Below, piece by piece: positions 61,465 through 64,000 of a stretch of 64,000 nt of DNA; position 1 is the first letter of the stretch, and every line of letters begins with the position of its first letter. The notes below the pieces were generated by a model, which was not told the origin of the DNA, did no database searches, and saw only the letters and a list, made by a program, of their open reading frames with translations. A program made the translations under genes and the position numbers. This stretch comes from Limnomonas spitsbergensis (taxonomy: Eukaryota; Chlorophyta; Chlorophyceae; Chlamydomonadales), in contig JAYJMM010000106.1 of the NCBI GenBank assembly GCA_037349105.1, positions 2,294,001-2,358,000 of the forward strand, given 5' to 3'.

Positions 61465-64000
61465 TTAAGCTTTGTACTGGCTGGTGGTGATGGAGTCGGC
61501 GCTACCGAACGTAGGGTCCCACACCTGGACACGATCAAGAGAACAGCAACAAATCAGTTGTGCAATCAGTGCTATGGAGCCGCATAGGGGCCAATCCAGG
61601 TTGCGCTTGTACTAGATGAAGGAAATAGGTAGGCGCCAAGCAGCAGGGTTGTCTGCACAAGGCTCCCACAGCCAAAGGCTATCATGTAATTAGATTGTGG
61701 CAGGAGTGCACTAACATGTACGTGAGTCCCTGCTTTCCTCTAGGCTTCTCCCAGCCAGGAAACTGAGAGGGGCTTAAGGACACAGCAAGTCAAAGCACAG
61801 GATGCCAGCAAGTTCTACCCAATCAAGCAGAGGCCTGGAGGTGTAACGTCATCAGCATGATACAGCAAGAAGCCTAGCAGGTGTAAATGGGCCAGGCAGA
61901 CAGGAATGACAGACACAGACAGGAATGACAGACACTAGCTATTGAGCTAGAAATGGTTAAGGTGGAGCGAATGCCATGCTTTTCTATTCAACGGGCTCCC
62001 ACAATGTAGGCTACTCTTCCCCAAAGAAGCCTTCATCGTCATGGCGTGACTCGTATACGACACAGCGTGCACACAAGATGGCGTGCAGTACCCACCGTGT
62101 GGAACCAGCCCTCCTCGTCAGACCTCTGGTACGTGTGTGAGCCGAAGAAGTCGCGCTGCGCCTGCACCAGGTTGGCTGGCAGGCGCTCACGACGGTACGT
62201 GTCGAAGTACGACAGCGACGCGGTGAAGCCGGGGACGGGCACACCGGCGACGATGGCCTGTCCGATGACTCGGCGCCAAGATTCCTGAACATGGCAGGTG
62301 GCAGAGAGGGGTGGGGACAGCGTCAAGCAAAGCTTTCTCTAAGCGCCTCAAAACTAAAAACCAGATAAAACCCTGTCAATGGCCACCAGGGCTTCGTATT
62401 CAGCTAGCCGTGTTAATGGGTGCACCGGCTGTAGGCTGCGCCAGTCCCAGTTTGGTTCCAATTGGTCTCGTCTTGGGAGGTCTGGAAGATTCCCAAAGGT
62501 TCTGGTACAAACAACTGGAGTCGACATTGACAGCATTTGCATCAAGCACCCTGTCACCTGCTAAACACACGCAATGTACACAAATACAGCACACACACAC
62601 ACACGCACACATACGAAGCAACAAACAAACGCGTGCGCAAAATGTGGATGCACAAAGACCGTCAATTGCACCCATACTATTTCAAACACACACCTGGGAT
62701 GATGTCAGCCTGGATGCAAACTCGGGGTCGATCATCAGGTTGGCCAGCTTGGGGTCCGTGTTGTAGGCCTTGCTGATGTCATTGAGGAAGCCAGCACGGA
62801 TGATGCAGCCACCCTGAGCAAGTTGGTCAGGTTCAGGCTCAGTGTCGAGCTCTTCAGAATTGAGTGTCAAGGCCTGTTATGTTCAGTATCCTCAAGATTC
62901 TCAAGATTCAAGATCCTCAAGATCGTCAAGATTCAAGATTCTCAAGATTCAAGATCCTCAAGATTCAAGTCCAGCTCGGAACGAGGCAGGGGAAAAAGGA
63001 GCATTAAAGCATGGTCGTTCGATGCAGCCCCCCTCTGCACTTGCCAGCCATACTAGGATGAATATCACGCATTCCTGTTCAAGACGACGTGTACAAGACT
63101 CCCCTAAAGCAAAAAATTAGGAATGCTCAAAGGAGAATTCCCCCTCAATCTCGACCCTTAGACCTCATTCTCCAGTTCTTTTTTGAAGTCCTCCCCGGAT
63201 TCGTTCCGCTGCGTACCTTCCAAATCCTGGCCAGGCCGCCGAGGTTGACGCCCCACTTCATCTCCTCGCTCTTCGCCTTGATAATGTTCATGCCCTGCGC
63301 GTAACTGCAGATCTTCGAGGCTAGCAGCGCGGCGCCGACGTCCTCAATCAGCTGCGCCTTGTCGATTCCGGGGAGGATGGTCGGCTGCTTCAGGCCCAGC
63401 TTGGAGAAGACCTGGGCTGCGATCATGCGCTCGGGCTTGAGCGCGCTCATGTAGCGTCCGTCCAGGGAGGAGGTGATGGTGGGAGCGGCCACTGACAGGT
63501 CAGCGGCCTGCTGTACAGTCCACTTGCCTGTGGGGAGTGATTTAGGAGAGGGCTGTTAATATCAGAGAGGTTACTATGTCATCATCTTCATCCATCACAC
63601 AGCCTTTTTCGAGAGGGCGAGGCAGCGCGAACCGGAGCAGTCAGATGGCGCGATGCGCAAACCTCGCCATCAGCTATCAGGCTTTGGAAGCATTTTTGAC
63701 AGAGCAGCGCGCAGGTAAGACAGCTGGGGTAAGGCTCAGATACATGCTTCCAATCCTCCCTTCCATCCACCATCACAACAGCATGTCTCCCTTCATGCGG
63801 TCATGCACCCTCTAAACATGGCCGCGCACCAGTGCCCTTGCTTCCAGTCTGGTCAACCACCATGTCAAGCACATAGCCGGGGGTCTTATCGTCCTTCTTT
63901 CCGAGGATGATCGAGGTGATCTCCACAAGGAAGCTGGACAGGGCGGCACCAGGCTTGTTCCACTCGGTGAAGGTGGCTGCAAGCTCCTCGTTGGTCAGGC
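61465..64000 (-). CDS. gnd: 6-phosphogluconate dehydrogenase, decarboxylating (5' end outside the window)
   Basis: Five exons with matching phases: 64000-63830 (continues beyond the window), 63527-63217, 62813-62694, 62284-62096 and 61524-61465, about 283 C-terminal residues. The enzyme oxidises 6-phosphogluconate to ribulose 5-phosphate and CO2 with NADP+ in the oxidative pentose phosphate pathway. Visible: LTNEELAATFTEWNKPGAAL, the signature DQTGSKGTGKW across an exon junction, WTVQQAADLSVAAPTI, SLDGRYMSALKPER, YAQGMNIIKAKSEEMKWGVN, ARIWKGGCIIRAGFLNDI, LANLMIDPEFA, the catalytic tail FDTYRRERLPANLVQAQRDF and FGSHTYQR. The last exon gives VWDPTFGSADSITTSQYKA. The NADP-binding N-terminal domain is not in the window, so a plastid transit peptide cannot be judged. 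Confidence 0.95.
61828..61860 (-). repeat. Truncated SINE-like head
   Basis: Only GAGGCCTGGAGGTGTAACGT and CATCAGCATGA remain. It lies in the 6PGDH last intron. Confidence 0.5.
62588..62614. repeat. CA microsatellite
   Basis: About ten CA units with one CG interruption, in a 6PGDH intron. Confidence 0.9.
62885..62972. repeat. TCAAGATTC/TCAAGATCC repeat
   Basis: About nine 9-12-bp units in a 6PGDH intron. Confidence 0.85.

Noticed and set aside
62011..62049. Alternative last exon of 6PGDH (SRHDDEGFFGEE)
   Set aside because: The phase fits, but the exon at 61524-61465 gives a more family-like end (VWDPTFGSADSITTS) with a proper CAG acceptor. The 62049 acceptor context is poor.

Overview
The window is nuclear DNA of a eukaryote, most likely a green alga of prasinophyte type. 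Its readable genes are split by GT-AG introns. The phosphoglycerate mutase has the land-plant/green-algal form, short TTTAGGG-like tracts occur, and the histone, 6-phosphogluconate dehydrogenase (6PGDH) and replication factor C pieces are plant-like. A Cymbomonas-like genome would fit the repeat load, but I cannot confirm a species. No prokaryotic operon, CRISPR array or intact virus is visible.

Layout. 1-10 kb: a plus-strand gene for a low-complexity protein with repeated RRASMD phosphosite-like motifs (1.4-3.9 kb), a lone LINE ORF1-like protein (5.0-6.2 kb, minus), exon 1 of a replication factor C small subunit (6.8-7.0 kb) and unidentified exons. 9.7-15.4 kb: coding-like exons of an unrecognised plus-strand gene, interrupted by a 1.4 kb C-rich satellite and a hAT-like MITE. 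17.0-19.8 kb: an intact five-exon gene (minus) for a 505-residue ParA/SIMIBI-type ATPase. 20.4-29.3 kb: an 8.9 kb segment with terminal inverted repeats and 13-bp flanking repeats, filled with satellites and carrying a frameshifted gene. 30.9 kb: an intron-containing tRNA-Ser(GCU) followed by a 434-bp tandem duplication. 32.9-37.4 kb: large minisatellites, one apparently forming an intron. 38.7-39.9 kb: histone H1 (minus, 4 exons). 40.5-57.3 kb: a 12-exon, archaeal/plant-type cofactor-independent phosphoglycerate mutase (plus). 57.9-59.4 kb: a cluster of short SINE-like repeats. 59.8-60.9 kb: a divergent H2A/H2B pair. 61.5 kb to the window end: 6PGDH (minus, 5' part outside).

Identified functions are housekeeping: chromatin (H1, H2A, H2B), replication clamp loading (RFC), lower glycolysis (phosphoglycerate mutase) and the oxidative pentose phosphate pathway (6PGDH). 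The ParA-like gene is the unusual one.

The most striking feature is how introns and satellites relate. In the mutase gene about ten splice junctions have tandem copies of the junction itself, exon end plus splice site, repeated into the neighbouring intron, from one or two extra copies to about sixteen. At 35.3-37.3 kb an exon segment containing AG|GT is amplified roughly 58 times, so that the array behaves as a GT-AG intron whose removal restores the reading frame. This suggests introns being born and enlarged by tandem duplication of splice-junction sequence. Exon models come from reading splice sites, codon phase and family similarity by eye; no alignment or RNA evidence was available.
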